A stretch of DNA of 64,000 nt from Deltaproteobacteria bacterium (GTDB lineage Bacteria; Desulfobacterota; DSM-4660; Desulfatiglandales; Desulfatiglandaceae). The stretch is from positions 144,299 through 208,298 of the forward strand of contig JAFDIV010000002.1 of the NCBI GenBank assembly GCA_019307815.1. The letters run 5' to 3'. Below, piece by piece: positions 28,483 through 39,996 of the stretch (within the stretch, counting starts at the first letter, position 1; the number at the start of each line of letters is the position of its first letter). The notes under the pieces are model-generated. The model did no database searches. It had not been told where the DNA came from and saw nothing but the letters and a program-made list of their open reading frames with translations. The position numbers and the translations under genes were made by a program.

Positions 28483-30734
<2,252 letters not shown>

Positions 30735-30771
30735 ATAAGCCGTAGGGCGTGGATAAATTGGAAGGACCGAA

Positions 30772-30831
30772 GAATATCGAATGATGAACTTGGAATTTCG
30801 AGATTCAGTATTCAATATTCGTTATTCGATC
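30772..30831. repeat. Imperfect dyad between argB and argD
   Basis: GAATATCGAATGATGAA (30772-30788) faces a partly complementary stretch of TATTC words (30805-30831). This is an imperfect AT-rich inverted repeat in the 244-bp argB-argD spacer, similar in style but not in sequence to the other spacer repeats in this gene run. Confidence 0.35.
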
Positions 30832-30978
30832 AAATGAGGTCTAGAGTATTTGATGACATAGCATAGTGGAGAAGAAAATGGACTCATTTCTCAACCTTAT
30901 GTATTGGGCCCTTGGCCTGGAGATTAGGGTATAGTGTAAGGTGTAAGGAGATAATCTAATAATTTGAAAGGATAGATT

Positions 30979-32178
30979 ATGGGAGAGGGATCTATTTCTA
31001 CCATTGAGCAGGCAGACACCTACATGTTCAAGACATACAGCCGATTTCCGATCACCCTGGTAAGGGGTGAAGGGTGCCGGGTATGGGATGAGGATGGCAA
31101 ACCTTATCTGGATTTCGTGGGTGGCATAGCAGTATGTGCCCTTGGGCATAGCTCTCCAGTGGTTACCAAGGCCCTTGAGGCCCAGTCTCGGATGCTAGTG
31201 CACGTCTCAAATCTTTTTTATACCAAGCCACAGGTGGAGCTTGCACGCTTGCTGGTGGAAAACTCCTTTGCAGACAGGGTGTTTTTCGCAAACAGTGGGG
31301 CCGAGGCCAATGAGGCGGCCATTAAGCTGGCGCGAAAGTGGGCCAGGGATACCTCTGGTGACGGGAAGTATGTCGTCATCTGTATGGACAACTCCTTCCA
31401 TGGCAGGACCATGGCCACCCTTTCCGCAACTGGCCAGGCCAAGGTGAGAAAGGGCTTTGATCCCCTTCTTTCCGGATTCAAATTTGTGCCATTCAATGAT
31501 GTGAATGCCATTGAGCAGGCCGTGGATGACGTAGTATGCGCGGTAATGATAGAGCCCATCCAGGGGGAAGGAGGGGTGGTGGTGCCCGATTCAGGATACC
31601 TTCAACAGGTGAGAAAGCTTTGCGATGAAAGAGGTCTCCTCCTCATCTTTGACGAGGTTCAAGTGGGCATGGGCAGGACCGGCAAGCTGTTTGCCCATGA
31701 GCATTTTGGAGTCACGCCAGACATTATGACCCTGGCCAAGGCCCTGGGCAATGGGCTTCCCATTGGGGCCATGCTGGCCACAGAGCGGTTGAGCGATAGC
31801 TTTGGTCCCGGTACCCATGCCAGCACCTTCGGTGGCACCCCACTGGTGACGGCTGTTTCCATTGCCGTGGTGAGGAGCCTGCTTGAAGACGGGGTATTGG
31901 AGCACTGCCGGCAGATGGGGGACTACTTCAAAAAAAGACTCCATGGGCTGAGGGAAAAATACCCTTTTATTAAGGAAGTAAGGGGCACGGGGCTGATACT
32001 GGGATTAGAACTGGAAAGGGAAGGCGCGGAGGTGGTTAATTCCTGCCTAGAGCAGGGGTTTCTAATTAATTGCACGCAAGAAAGGGTTCTGAGGTTTCTG
32101 CCGCCTTTGATTGTGGAGCAGGATGAAATAGATCAACTCGTAGATTGCCTGGATGGAATCTTCCAGAGGATGGAATAG
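30979..32178 (+). CDS. argD: Acetylornithine aminotransferase
   Basis: This class III PLP aminotransferase of arginine synthesis converts N-acetylglutamate semialdehyde to N-acetylornithine. It has 399 residues. Signatures include DFVGGIAVCALGHSSP, FFANSGAEANEAAIKLARKW, SFHGRTMATLSATG, LLIFDEVQVGMGRTGKLFA and the PLP-Lys in TLAKALGNGLPIGAM. Such enzymes can also act as succinyl-diaminopimelate aminotransferase, but a dedicated DapL is encoded downstream. It lies in the arginine gene run. Confidence 0.94.
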   Translation: MGEGSISTIEQADTYMFKTYSRFPITLVRGEGCRVWDEDGKPYLDFVGGIAVCALGHSSPVVTKALEAQSRMLVHVSNLFYTKPQVELARLLVENSFADRVFFANSGAEANEAAIKLARKWARDTSGDGKYVVICMDNSFHGRTMATLSATGQAKVRKGFDPLLSGFKFVPFNDVNAIEQAVDDVVCAVMIEPIQGEGGVVVPDSGYLQQVRKLCDERGLLLIFDEVQVGMGRTGKLFAHEHFGVTPDIMTLAKALGNGLPIGAMLATERLSDSFGPGTHASTFGGTPLVTAVSIAVVRSLLEDGVLEHCRQMGDYFKKRLHGLREKYPFIKEVRGTGLILGLELEREGAEVVNSCLEQGFLINCTQERVLRFLPPLIVEQDEIDQLVDCLDGIFQRME

Positions 32179-32225
32179 GACTGTTGATATTGTTCATGCT
32201 GGGAGGGAAACGGCATAACGAGACA

Positions 32226-32315
32226 GGTTCAAGGTTCAAAGTTGAAGGTTCAAGGTTAAGAGTAGCAAATACCAGCCTTGAGCTATAGGCTGTCAGGCAT
32301 CAGCTTCTTTTTTCC
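32226..32315. repeat. GGTTCAA-type degenerate repeat before argF
   Basis: Tandem variants of GGTTCAAG/GTTCAAAG run from 32226 to 32258. CCTTGAGCTATAGGCTG follows from about 32276, partly complementary to the repeat. A related GGTTCAAGG word recurs in the dapA-dapB spacer. No gene is seen between argD and argF. Confidence 0.4.
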
Positions 32316-32403
32316 TTGCGCCTTATAATATACCCATGTTGGGAGCATCCCGTTACCCTACCTAGTGAAAAGAGACGCACCTTGCACAAAAAGGGACATG
32401 ATT

Positions 32404-33297
32404 ATGAAAAGGGATATATTAACCATTAGGGATTTGAGCTCAGAAGAGGTCTTTCGGCTCATTGAAAGGGCGTTAGAAATCAAAAAAAAACAGGGTAAAA
32501 CGAATTTTCCCCTAAGGGGCCGTATCTTGGGCCTTATCTTTGATAAACCCTCCACAAGAACCCGGGTGTCCTTTGAGGCGGCTATGATCAGGCTGGGGGG
32601 AGGCACCATCTTTCTAGGGAAGGCAGATACGCAATTGTCCAGAGGTGAGCCTATTCGGGACACCGCCAGGGTGCTTTCCAGGTATCTGGATGCCCTGGCT
32701 GTCAGGACATATGCCCAGGATACCGTGGAGGAAATGGCCCGATGGGCGGACATACCTGTCATCAATGCCCTTACTGACCGGTACCATCCCTGTCAGATCC
32801 TGAGCGATTTAATGACAGTGCAGGAAAACAAGGGCAAGATTGTGGGCCTCAAGATTGCATGGATTGGAGACGGAAACAATGTGGCCAATTCCTGGATCAA
32901 TGCGGCTGGCCTTTTGGGGTTTGACTTGGTTTTGGCCTGTCCTTCAGGTTACCGCCCGAGTCCGGAGGCATTGGAAAAGGCAGGAGAAAAGGTGCGTATA
33001 GTGGATGAACCGGTTGAAGCGGCCCGTGATGCGGATGTCATCAACACGGACGTATGGGCGAGCATGGGACAAGAGGAGGAGCACGGCAAACGGGTTGAGG
33101 CGTTTCAAGGATTTCAGATAAACAGTGAGCTCCTTGCCTATTGTAAAAAGGATGTAACTGTGATGCACTGCCTACCCGCCCATAGGGGGGAAGAGATCTC
33201 AGAGGATGTGCTTGAGGGCCCCTATTCTGTGGTCTTTGATCAGTCAGAGAACAAGATGCATATGCATCAGGCCCTCCTTGAGTGGCTTTTGGCGTGA
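32404..33297 (+). CDS. argF: Ornithine carbamoyltransferase
   Basis: ArgF transfers the carbamoyl group to ornithine, giving citrulline. At about 297 residues it has the carbamoyl-phosphate loop STRTRVSFEAAM, the HPCQILSDL motif, the ornithine SMG loop in DVWASMGQEEE and the HCLPAHRG motif with the reactive Cys. I chose ATG 32404, 8 nt after AAAGGGA; in-frame starts at 32365 and 32398 are less well placed. Confidence 0.95.
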   Translation: MKRDILTIRDLSSEEVFRLIERALEIKKKQGKTNFPLRGRILGLIFDKPSTRTRVSFEAAMIRLGGGTIFLGKADTQLSRGEPIRDTARVLSRYLDALAVRTYAQDTVEEMARWADIPVINALTDRYHPCQILSDLMTVQENKGKIVGLKIAWIGDGNNVANSWINAAGLLGFDLVLACPSGYRPSPEALEKAGEKVRIVDEPVEAARDADVINTDVWASMGQEEEHGKRVEAFQGFQINSELLAYCKKDVTVMHCLPAHRGEEISEDVLEGPYSVVFDQSENKMHMHQALLEWLLA

Positions 33298-33329
33298 CAT
33301 GGAAGATTATGAGACAAGAAAGAGATGAT

Positions 33330-33515
33330 TAATGTCAAATGACAAAATCCCAATGTCAAATCAATGTCAAATATCAAATAACCAAACGAGAGCGAAATCC
33401 TCTCCGGTTTGTATAGCAGGCGGGCCTAGGGGATTTGCTTTGTGATTGGGGTATTTGGATTTCTTTTGACATTTATCTGTAAGTGGCAGGTTTAAGCTTT
33501 GACATTTGGCATTTC
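33330..33515. repeat. AATGTCAAAT-type inverted repeat before argG
   Basis: Words AATGTCAAATGACAAAATCC, AATGTCAAATCAATGTCAAA (33330-33375) face TTTTGACATTT and TTTGACATTTGGCATTTC (33465-33515). The second arm ends beside the argG ribosome site. The hslV-hslU spacer carries the same word family. Confidence 0.45.
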
Positions 33516-33529
33516 AAGGAGGAAGAACA

Positions 33530-34747
33530 TTGTCACAAGATATCAAGAAAATCGTACTTGCCTATTCAGGAGGTCTGGACACCTCGGTGATTCTTCACTG
33601 GTTGAAGGAGACGTATCAGTGTCCGGTGGTTGCCTATGCAGCCGATGTGGGCCAGGGAGAGGATTTGGAGGGGATTAGGGAAAAGGCCCTGAACACAGGC
33701 GCCGACGAGGTTATCATAGAGGATCTGAAGGAGGAATTTGTAAGGGACTTCGTGTGGCCCGCACTAAGGGCCAATGCCATTTATGAGTCGGCCTATCTAT
33801 TGGGCACCAGTCTTGCCCGCCCGATCATAGCACGGGGACAGGTGGAAGCGGCCAGAAAGGTAGGCGCTGATGCGGTCAGTCATGGGGCCACTGGCAAGGG
33901 CAATGACCAGGTGCGCTTTGAATTGACCTATATGGCACTGGAGCCAGGTCTCAAGATTATTGCACCATGGCGCATCTGGGACTTTCGGGGAAGGGAAGAT
34001 CTTATTGCTTATGCCAAGAGTCACGGGATCCCTGTCCCCGTGACCAAAGAAAAACCCTATTCCTGTGACAGCAACCTCCTTCATATCAGCTTTGAGGCAG
34101 GCATTCTGGAGGATACTTGGAAGGAGCCCCCTGAGGACATGTTTGTACTTACGGTCTCTCCTGAGAAGGCCCCTGACAAGGCTACCTATATTGAAATCAC
34201 ATTTGAAAAAGGCACACCAGTGGCAGTAGATGGCAAGCCCATGAGGCCGGCTGAACTCCTTGCCCATGTAAACCGGCTAGGTGGGGAGAATGGCATCGGG
34301 CGCGTGGACCTAGTGGAAAACCGTTATGTTGGAATGAAATCGCGCGGGGTATATGAGACACCAGGCGGTACTATTCTCAGGATCGCCCACATGGCAATGG
34401 AGTCCATTACCATGGACCGGGAAGTGATGCACATCCGTGATTCACTACTGCCCCGGTATGCAGAGATGATCTATTATGGCTATTGGTTTTCCCCTGAAAG
34501 GGAGATGATGCAGGCATTGATTGATGAAAGCCAGAAGAATGTAACAGGTGTGGTGCGGCTTAAGCTTTATAAGGGCAATTGCATTGTTGTTGGGAGAAAG
34601 TCCGACGTCTCCCTTTATGACCCAGATTTTGCCACCTTTGAAGGGGATGAGGTATACAACCAGAAGGATGCCGAAGGATTTATTCGACTGAGCGGACTAA
34701 GGATCAAGATAGCAAAACTGCTCGAGCGAAGGCGCAGTGCCGTATAA
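33530..34747 (+). CDS. argG: Argininosuccinate synthase
   Basis: ArgG joins citrulline and aspartate with ATP to form argininosuccinate. The N-type ATP pyrophosphatase P-loop [10 protein letters not shown] lies at the N-terminus, followed by [26 protein letters not shown] and [18 protein letters not shown]. The length (405 residues) is normal. I assign a TTG start at 33530, because AAGGAGGAAG lies just upstream and the family sequence begins right after it; there is no in-frame ATG nearby. Confidence 0.96.
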   Translation: MSQDIKKIVLAYSGGLDTSVILHWLKETYQCPVVAYAADVGQGEDLEGIREKALNTGADEVIIEDLKEEFVRDFVWPALRANAIYESAYLLGTSLARPIIARGQVEAARKVGADAVSHGATGKGNDQVRFELTYMALEPGLKIIAPWRIWDFRGREDLIAYAKSHGIPVPVTKEKPYSCDSNLLHISFEAGILEDTWKEPPEDMFVLTVSPEKAPDKATYIEITFEKGTPVAVDGKPMRPAELLAHVNRLGGENGIGRVDLVENRYVGMKSRGVYETPGGTILRIAHMAMESITMDREVMHIRDSLLPRYAEMIYYGYWFSPEREMMQALIDESQKNVTGVVRLKLYKGNCIVVGRKSDVSLYDPDFATFEGDEVYNQKDAEGFIRLSGLRIKIAKLLERRRSAV

Positions 34748-34871
34748 GCGCAGCCACGCATGAGGCCTCAAGGCCCACCAAGTGCGGTTAGAGGATAAAA
34801 AGGTAAAAAGATAAAGGCCGAAGGAGGCGAAATGGCTCCCCCTTAGGGAGGGCCTAGACAAGGACCAAGAG

Positions 34872-36251
34872 ATGGCTAAAAAGACCTGGGGCGGAAGGTT
34901 CAAAGAGGATGCCGATGAACTGGTGGATCGGTTCAATGCATCTATAGGCTTTGACCGGAGATTATATAAGGAAGATATCCAGGGAAGCATTGCTCACTGT
35001 AAGGCCCTGACAAAGGCAGGGATCTTTACCCAGCAGGACTGTGATCGTGTGATTGAGGCCCTGGGCCAGATTCAGCAAGAGCTGGACCGCGGCGAGTATC
35101 CTGATGAGAGGGCCTATGAAGATATTCATACCCTGGTTGAAAGGGCCCTGGTGGCCAAGGTAGGTGAGCTTGGTGAAAGGCTGCATACTGGAAGAAGCCG
35201 AAATGACCAGGTAGCCCTTGATGTCCGTCTGTATGTGCGAGAGGCCATCAACCGAATCCGCTCCTTGATACGCGAGACTCAGCGGGCATTGGTGGAGCAG
35301 GCTGAAAAGCACAGTGGACTCATCATGCCAGGCTACACCCACATGCAGCGGGCACAACCTGTGCTGTTGGCACATCACCTGATGGCCTACTATGAGATGT
35401 TTGAGAGAGACTGGAGGCGTTTTGGCGAAACACTGAAGCGAACCAATGTATTGCCACTGGGCAGTGCTGCCCTGGCTGGTACCACCTTTACACTTGACCG
35501 GGAGATGATGGCACGAGAGCTGGGTTTTGAGGCCATATCTGCCAATAGCATGGATGCGGTCAGTGACAGGGACTTTATTCTGGAGTTTCTTTTTGATTGT
35601 GCAATGGTGATGATGCACCTGAGTCGTCTGAGCGAGGAGCTGGTGATTTGGTCTACAGAGGAATTCGGATTCGTGACCATCTCAGATGCCTTTTGCACGG
35701 GCAGTAGCATCATGCCTCAAAAGAAAAACCCGGACTTGCCAGAACTCATGCGAGGAAAGACAGGAAGGGTCTACGGACACCTTATATCCCTACTTACGGT
35801 CATGAAGGCGCTCCCCCTTGCCTATAACAAGGATATGCAGGAGGACAAAGAGGCCCTATTTGACACGGTGGATACCCTGGAGCTCTGCCTGGAGGCGGCC
35901 TGCCGTCTCATAGGGGCTGTAACCTTTAATGGGGAAAAGATGAAGCAGGCAGCAAGTAATGGGTTCCTGGTGGCAACGGATTTGGCTGAGTACCTGGTTC
36001 GAAAGGGTGTGGCCTTCAGGAAATCCCATGAAATTGTGGGACAATTGGTGCTGGAGTGCCTGGAAAAGGGTAAAGAGCTACACGAACTGAGCCTGGAGGA
36101 AATGCGCTCTCTTTGCCCATCCATTGGCGAGGACGTTTATGAATGGCTGGACCCGGCAAAGTCGGTTGAGCGAAGGAACTTGCCTGGAGGCACAGGGCCT
36201 GATGCAGTGAGCCAATGTATTCAAAAGGCAAAAGAGGAGTTGGGGCTTTGA
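34872..36251 (+). CDS. argH: Argininosuccinate lyase
   Basis: ArgH cleaves argininosuccinate to arginine and fumarate. This 459-residue fumarase-superfamily enzyme shows KTWGGRF at its start, HTGRSRNDQVALDVRLY, the catalytic-His region PGYTHMQRAQPV and the superfamily signature GSSIMPQKKNPD. Its last 4 nt overlap the TTG start of the small lipoprotein gene. It completes the arginine branch from ArgB to ArgH in this run. Confidence 0.96.
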   Translation: MAKKTWGGRFKEDADELVDRFNASIGFDRRLYKEDIQGSIAHCKALTKAGIFTQQDCDRVIEALGQIQQELDRGEYPDERAYEDIHTLVERALVAKVGELGERLHTGRSRNDQVALDVRLYVREAINRIRSLIRETQRALVEQAEKHSGLIMPGYTHMQRAQPVLLAHHLMAYYEMFERDWRRFGETLKRTNVLPLGSAALAGTTFTLDREMMARELGFEAISANSMDAVSDRDFILEFLFDCAMVMMHLSRLSEELVIWSTEEFGFVTISDAFCTGSSIMPQKKNPDLPELMRGKTGRVYGHLISLLTVMKALPLAYNKDMQEDKEALFDTVDTLELCLEAACRLIGAVTFNGEKMKQAASNGFLVATDLAEYLVRKGVAFRKSHEIVGQLVLECLEKGKELHELSLEEMRSLCPSIGEDVYEWLDPAKSVERRNLPGGTGPDAVSQCIQKAKEELGL

Positions 36252-36700
36252 AGCCAAGGCCGATCATCTCCCTCCTTCTGTGTCTTACTATGGCCTTTTT
36301 CTTGGGCTCCTGTGGCAAAAAGGGCCCGCCCTTTGTACCCAAGAAAAGGCCGATTGCACTTGAGCTGAAAGATATCACGGTCTCATGGGTGCAAGATGGG
36401 GTGAGATTTGAAGGCAAGGTCAGAGGGCCAGGCGCTGATAAGCTCAGGAGGCCCCATGGCCTTAAGATCATGATTGAGCATGCATGGTATGGGCCCGGAC
36501 AAGCACCTTGCAAGTCGTGTCCCATTGTGTTTACGAATAAGGAGGTGGTTTCCGGCACATTGGACAAAGGCAGGTCTTTTTCCTGTAGCTTGCCCCTCAC
36601 CAAGAGGAGAGGAGTACATTTTTTCCAAATCAGGGTGGTAGGAGATAATGGGGTCCTAGGTCCGGTGTCAGAGAGGCTACAGTTGGTGGTGACGGACTGA
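36248..36700 (+). CDS. Putative small lipoprotein
   Basis: This 150-residue protein begins with a lipoprotein signal: positively charged MKPRPII, a hydrophobic stretch, then the lipobox LGSC (Cys near residue 22) followed by GKKGPPFVPKKRP. The CGKKGPP motif resembles the LptM/YifL group. The rest looks like a beta-rich, possibly fibronectin-like fold. I infer a TTG start at 36248, 8 nt after AGGAG, overlapping argH by 4 nt. The stop overlaps a possible lysA start, so this gene probably sits in the arg-lys operon. Confidence 0.7.
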   Translation: MKPRPIISLLLCLTMAFFLGSCGKKGPPFVPKKRPIALELKDITVSWVQDGVRFEGKVRGPGADKLRRPHGLKIMIEHAWYGPGQAPCKSCPIVFTNKEVVSGTLDKGRSFSCSLPLTKRRGVHFFQIRVVGDNGVLGPVSERLQLVVTD

Positions 36701-36783
36701 TGGCCGCTTCTGTGAATACCCGTTCTCCTGGTTCTTTAGAAACACCGATTCTCAATACTAATGAATGGGAGTATCAGGAACAT

Positions 36784-38040
36784 ATGCATCACTTTCATTA
36801 TGTAAACAATGAGCTTTACTGTGAAGAGGTCCCTGTAACACAAATAGCCACGGAGGTAGGCACCCCCTTTTATCTTTATTCTTATGCCACGCTGAAGATG
36901 CATTTCCATGCCTTTGACGGGGCATTCCAAGACATTGCGCATCTTACCTGTTTTTCCATGAAATCCAATTCAAACCTGGCGGTCCTGAGGCTTTTTGCCC
37001 TTGAAGGAGGAGGGGTGGACATTGTTTCGGGTGGAGAGCTATATAGGGCCTTAAAGGCGGGCATAGAGCCATCCAAAATCGTGTTTTCAGGGGTGGGCAA
37101 GAGGTCCGAGGATCTGGCCTATGCCTTGGAATCGGATATCTTGATGTTCAACATCGAGTCCTCCCAAGAGATCGAGAGGTTGGATGGCGTGGCCCGGGAT
37201 CTGGGCAAGAAGGCCAGAGTAGCCATTCGGGTGAATCCCGATGTGGATCCTGCCACTCATCCCTATATCTCAACAGGACTCAGGGAAAACAAGTTCGGCA
37301 TAGATATCCGGCAGGCCCCTGAGCAATATGAAATGGCGGCCAAGATGAAAAACCTCCAGGTCACCGGGGTGTCTTGCCACATTGGCTCCCAGCTTACCCA
37401 GGTGGACCCCTTTGTGGAGGCCCTCAGGAGATTGTTGGACCTGGTGGATCGCCTCAAGCAGAGCGGCATCTCCATCCAATATCTTGACCTAGGAGGCGGC
37501 CTGGGCATTACCTATGAGCGGGAGGCCCCTCCCCATCCCGCCGAATATGCAAAGGCTATTAAATCCGAGGTAAAGGACAAGGATCTTGTACTGATCTTTG
37601 AGCCAGGCAGGGTAATTGCGGGCAATGCGGGCATCCTGGTCACCCAGGTGCTTTATACCAAATCAACGCCTGAGAAGAACTTTATTGTGGTGGATGCGGC
37701 CATGAATGATTTGGTCCGGCCCAGCCTTTATTCCTCCTATCATGCCATTCAACCGGTTGTGGAGCGCCAAAGGGGAAGAATCAAGGCTGATGTGGTGGGG
37801 CCCATTTGTGAGTCCGGCGATTTTTTTGCCAAGGGCCGGGGCGTGGATGCCTATGAACCCGGCGATCTTATGGCCATCATGAGTGCCGGCGCCTATGGTT
37901 TTACCATGGCATCAAACTACAATTCGAGGCCAAGGGTGGCGGAGGTGATGGTTTATGGGGGCCAGTATTATGTGGTAAGAAAGAGAGAAACATATGAGGA
38001 TCTTATTCGGGGCGAAGTGATCCCGGATTTTATGCGCTAG
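36784..38040 (+). CDS. lysA: Diaminopimelate decarboxylase
   Basis: LysA decarboxylates meso-diaminopimelate to lysine. It is a fold-III PLP enzyme with the PLP-Lys in FSMKSNSNLAVL, GGVDIVSGGEL, VSCHIGSQLTQ, DLGGGLGITY, EPGRVIAGNAG and VGPICESGDFFAKGR. I prefer ATG 36784 (MHHFHYVNN, preceded by AGGAA), giving 418 residues, the usual length. An in-frame ATG at 36700, overlapping the lipoprotein stop, would add 28 non-conserved residues and is a real alternative. Confidence 0.94.
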   Translation: MHHFHYVNNELYCEEVPVTQIATEVGTPFYLYSYATLKMHFHAFDGAFQDIAHLTCFSMKSNSNLAVLRLFALEGGGVDIVSGGELYRALKAGIEPSKIVFSGVGKRSEDLAYALESDILMFNIESSQEIERLDGVARDLGKKARVAIRVNPDVDPATHPYISTGLRENKFGIDIRQAPEQYEMAAKMKNLQVTGVSCHIGSQLTQVDPFVEALRRLLDLVDRLKQSGISIQYLDLGGGLGITYEREAPPHPAEYAKAIKSEVKDKDLVLIFEPGRVIAGNAGILVTQVLYTKSTPEKNFIVVDAAMNDLVRPSLYSSYHAIQPVVERQRGRIKADVVGPICESGDFFAKGRGVDAYEPGDLMAIMSAGAYGFTMASNYNSRPRVAEVMVYGGQYYVVRKRETYEDLIRGEVIPDFMR

Positions 38041-38053
38041 CACAGAGGTAGAT

Positions 38054-38875
38054 ATGGAGCCCATTGAATTTTGGAAGATGAATGGAAGCGGCAATGACTT
38101 TATCCTTATTGACAACCGAGAGGGGAAAATAAGTGAGCAAGACATGCCCAACCTGGTTTTGAAGAGCTGCAGGCGCAGGGCCTCTGTGGGTGCTGATGGG
38201 GTGATCTTTGTTACCAAGTCCAAGATCTATGACTTTGCGTGGCGGTTTTTCAACGCCGATGGTGGGGAGGTGGAAATGTGCGGTAACGGCAGCCGGTGTG
38301 TATGCCGTTTCGCCTACTTAAAGGGTATTGCCGGGCCGAAAATGACCTTTGAGACCCTGGCAGGGCCTATCTCAGGTGAGGTGAAGGGCCGTTTTGTCAA
38401 GGTCCTGATGCCCTTGCCAAAGGGGCTTCAGTTGGATCTGGATCTGGACAGGGCCCCTTCGTGGAAGACCCTGGACTTTGTGAACACGGGTGTTCCCCAT
38501 GTGGTTGTGGGTGTGGATGATCTGGAACATCATCCTGTAAAGGAAGAGGGCAGGGCCCTGCGCTACCATGAATATTTTGCTCCTGAAGGGACCAATGCGG
38601 ATTTCGTACGAGTTGTGGCCCAAGACCTCATAGAGATGAGAACCTATGAAAGAGGGGTGGAGGACGAGACCCTGGCATGTGGGACAGGTGCCATCGCCTC
38701 TGCCTTGGTGAGCGCTGAACGTGGCCTGGTAAAACCCCCCATAAAGGTGAAGACCAGAGGCGGCGAGATCCTTACCATCACGTTCAAAAAGAGAGGGGAT
38801 CAGTTTCAAGAGGTATGGATGGAAGGGGGTACCGCTATCGTCTATGAGGGCAAACTTCATGAGGAGGCCCTTTGA
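38054..38875 (+). CDS. dapF: Diaminopimelate epimerase
   Basis: DapF interconverts LL- and meso-diaminopimelate without cofactor. This 273-residue protein opens with WKMNGSGNDFILIDNR and carries both active-site cysteines: MCGNGSRCVCRF and the ETLACGTGAIAS block. It supplies meso-diaminopimelate for LysA and for peptidoglycan. It begins 13 nt after lysA in the same operon. Confidence 0.96.
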   Translation: MEPIEFWKMNGSGNDFILIDNREGKISEQDMPNLVLKSCRRRASVGADGVIFVTKSKIYDFAWRFFNADGGEVEMCGNGSRCVCRFAYLKGIAGPKMTFETLAGPISGEVKGRFVKVLMPLPKGLQLDLDLDRAPSWKTLDFVNTGVPHVVVGVDDLEHHPVKEEGRALRYHEYFAPEGTNADFVRVVAQDLIEMRTYERGVEDETLACGTGAIASALVSAERGLVKPPIKVKTRGGEILTITFKKRGDQFQEVWMEGGTAIVYEGKLHEEAL

Positions 38876-38953
38876 CCCGGCTTAGCCTGTTAAGGGCGGA
38901 CACACACTGAGGATTCTGGGCTGCTTTGTTTAAGATCGAACGGGACGGACTGA

Positions 38954-38988
38954 ATAAACCAGATAAACCAGATAAACCAGATAAACCT
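38954..38988 (+). repeat. 9-bp tandem repeat (ATAAACCAG) before dapA
   Basis: Three exact copies and most of a fourth of ATAAACCAG lie directly before the dapA ribosome site (TTAAGGAGG). Such a short array may vary by slippage. No function is evident. Confidence 0.7.
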
Positions 38989-39005
38989 TAATTAAGGAGG
39001 TTGTT

Positions 39006-39878
39006 ATGTTTAAAGGTTCGATAGTGGCAATTGTCACGCCATTTAAGGATGGAAAAGTCGATGAAGAGGCCTATAGGGAATTGATCGAATTTCAAATAGA
39101 GAACGGAACAAGCGCCATTGTACCGTGTGGTACCACGGGAGAGTCGGCCACCCTGAATATGGAAGAACATGCCCGGGTGATTGATATTGCCATAGAGGCG
39201 GTCAACAAGCGGGTGCCGGTCATTGCAGGGACAGGGGGCAACAGCACCAATGAGGCCATTGAATTGACCGCGCATGCCAAGAAGGCAGGGGCTGACGCGA
39301 CACTTCAGGTAACACCATACTATAATAAGCCCACCCAGGAGGGACTGTATCAGCATTTCAAGGCCATTGCAGAGGCGGTTCCGCTGCCTCAGGTGTTGTA
39401 TAACGTTCCAGGCCGCACCAGTGTAAACATGCTGCCTGAGACCGTCGCCCGCCTTGCAGAGCTTCCCGAGGTCGTGGCCATTAAGGAGGCCTCAGGCAAT
39501 CTGGGGCAGATGGCGGAGATTGTGAATCTGGCCGGCGATAAGATCACACTGCTTTCAGGGGACGATAATCTCACGCTTCCCATCCTGGCCCTGGGAGGAA
39601 AAGGCGTCGTCTCGGTAGTTGCCAACATTGTACCTAAGGATACGGCTGACATGGTGGCGGCCTGGGAACAGGGCCAGGTGGACAAGGCGAGAGAAATGTT
39701 TTACAAGCTCTTGCCCCTGTGTAAGGCCATGTTTTTTGAGACCAACCCCATTCCCGTGAAAACCTCTTTGGCTTTGATGGGAAAGATTAAAGAGGAGATG
39801 AGGCTTCCCCTCTGCTCCATGTCCCCGGCTAACTTGGAGAGGTTGAAGAAGGTATTGGGTGAATATGGGTTAATTTAA
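39006..39878 (+). CDS. dapA: 4-Hydroxy-tetrahydrodipicolinate synthase
   Basis: DapA condenses pyruvate and aspartate semialdehyde at the first committed step of lysine synthesis. At 290 residues it has the expected barrel signatures: CGTTGESATL, PVIAGTGGNSTNEAI, VTPYYNKPTQEGLYQHF, the catalytic Tyr region YNVPGRT and the Schiff-base Lys in VAIKEASGN. The start ATG 39006 follows AAGGAGG. A 9-bp tandem repeat precedes it. Confidence 0.97.
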   Translation: MFKGSIVAIVTPFKDGKVDEEAYRELIEFQIENGTSAIVPCGTTGESATLNMEEHARVIDIAIEAVNKRVPVIAGTGGNSTNEAIELTAHAKKAGADATLQVTPYYNKPTQEGLYQHFKAIAEAVPLPQVLYNVPGRTSVNMLPETVARLAELPEVVAIKEASGNLGQMAEIVNLAGDKITLLSGDDNLTLPILALGGKGVVSVVANIVPKDTADMVAAWEQGQVDKAREMFYKLLPLCKAMFFETNPIPVKTSLALMGKIKEEMRLPLCSMSPANLERLKKVLGEYGLI

Positions 39879-39883
39879 AAACA

Positions 39884-39980
39884 GGTTCAAGGCGTGAGGC
39901 TTAAGGCACGAGGTGAAAGGTCAAGCAAGGGGATAATGTTGCCTTGAGCTTAGAGCCTAAGGCCTGACGCCTAAAGCCTT
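39884..39980. repeat. Imperfect inverted repeat between dapA and dapB
   Basis: GGTTCAAGGCGTGAGGCTTAAGGC (from 39886) faces GAGCCTAAGGCCTGACGCCT (from 39953). The arms match over most of 18 bp and could form a hairpin of about 85 nt. It shares the GGTTCAAGG word with the spacer upstream of argF. Confidence 0.5.
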
Positions 39981-39996
39981 TCAATGGAGGGCTGGT

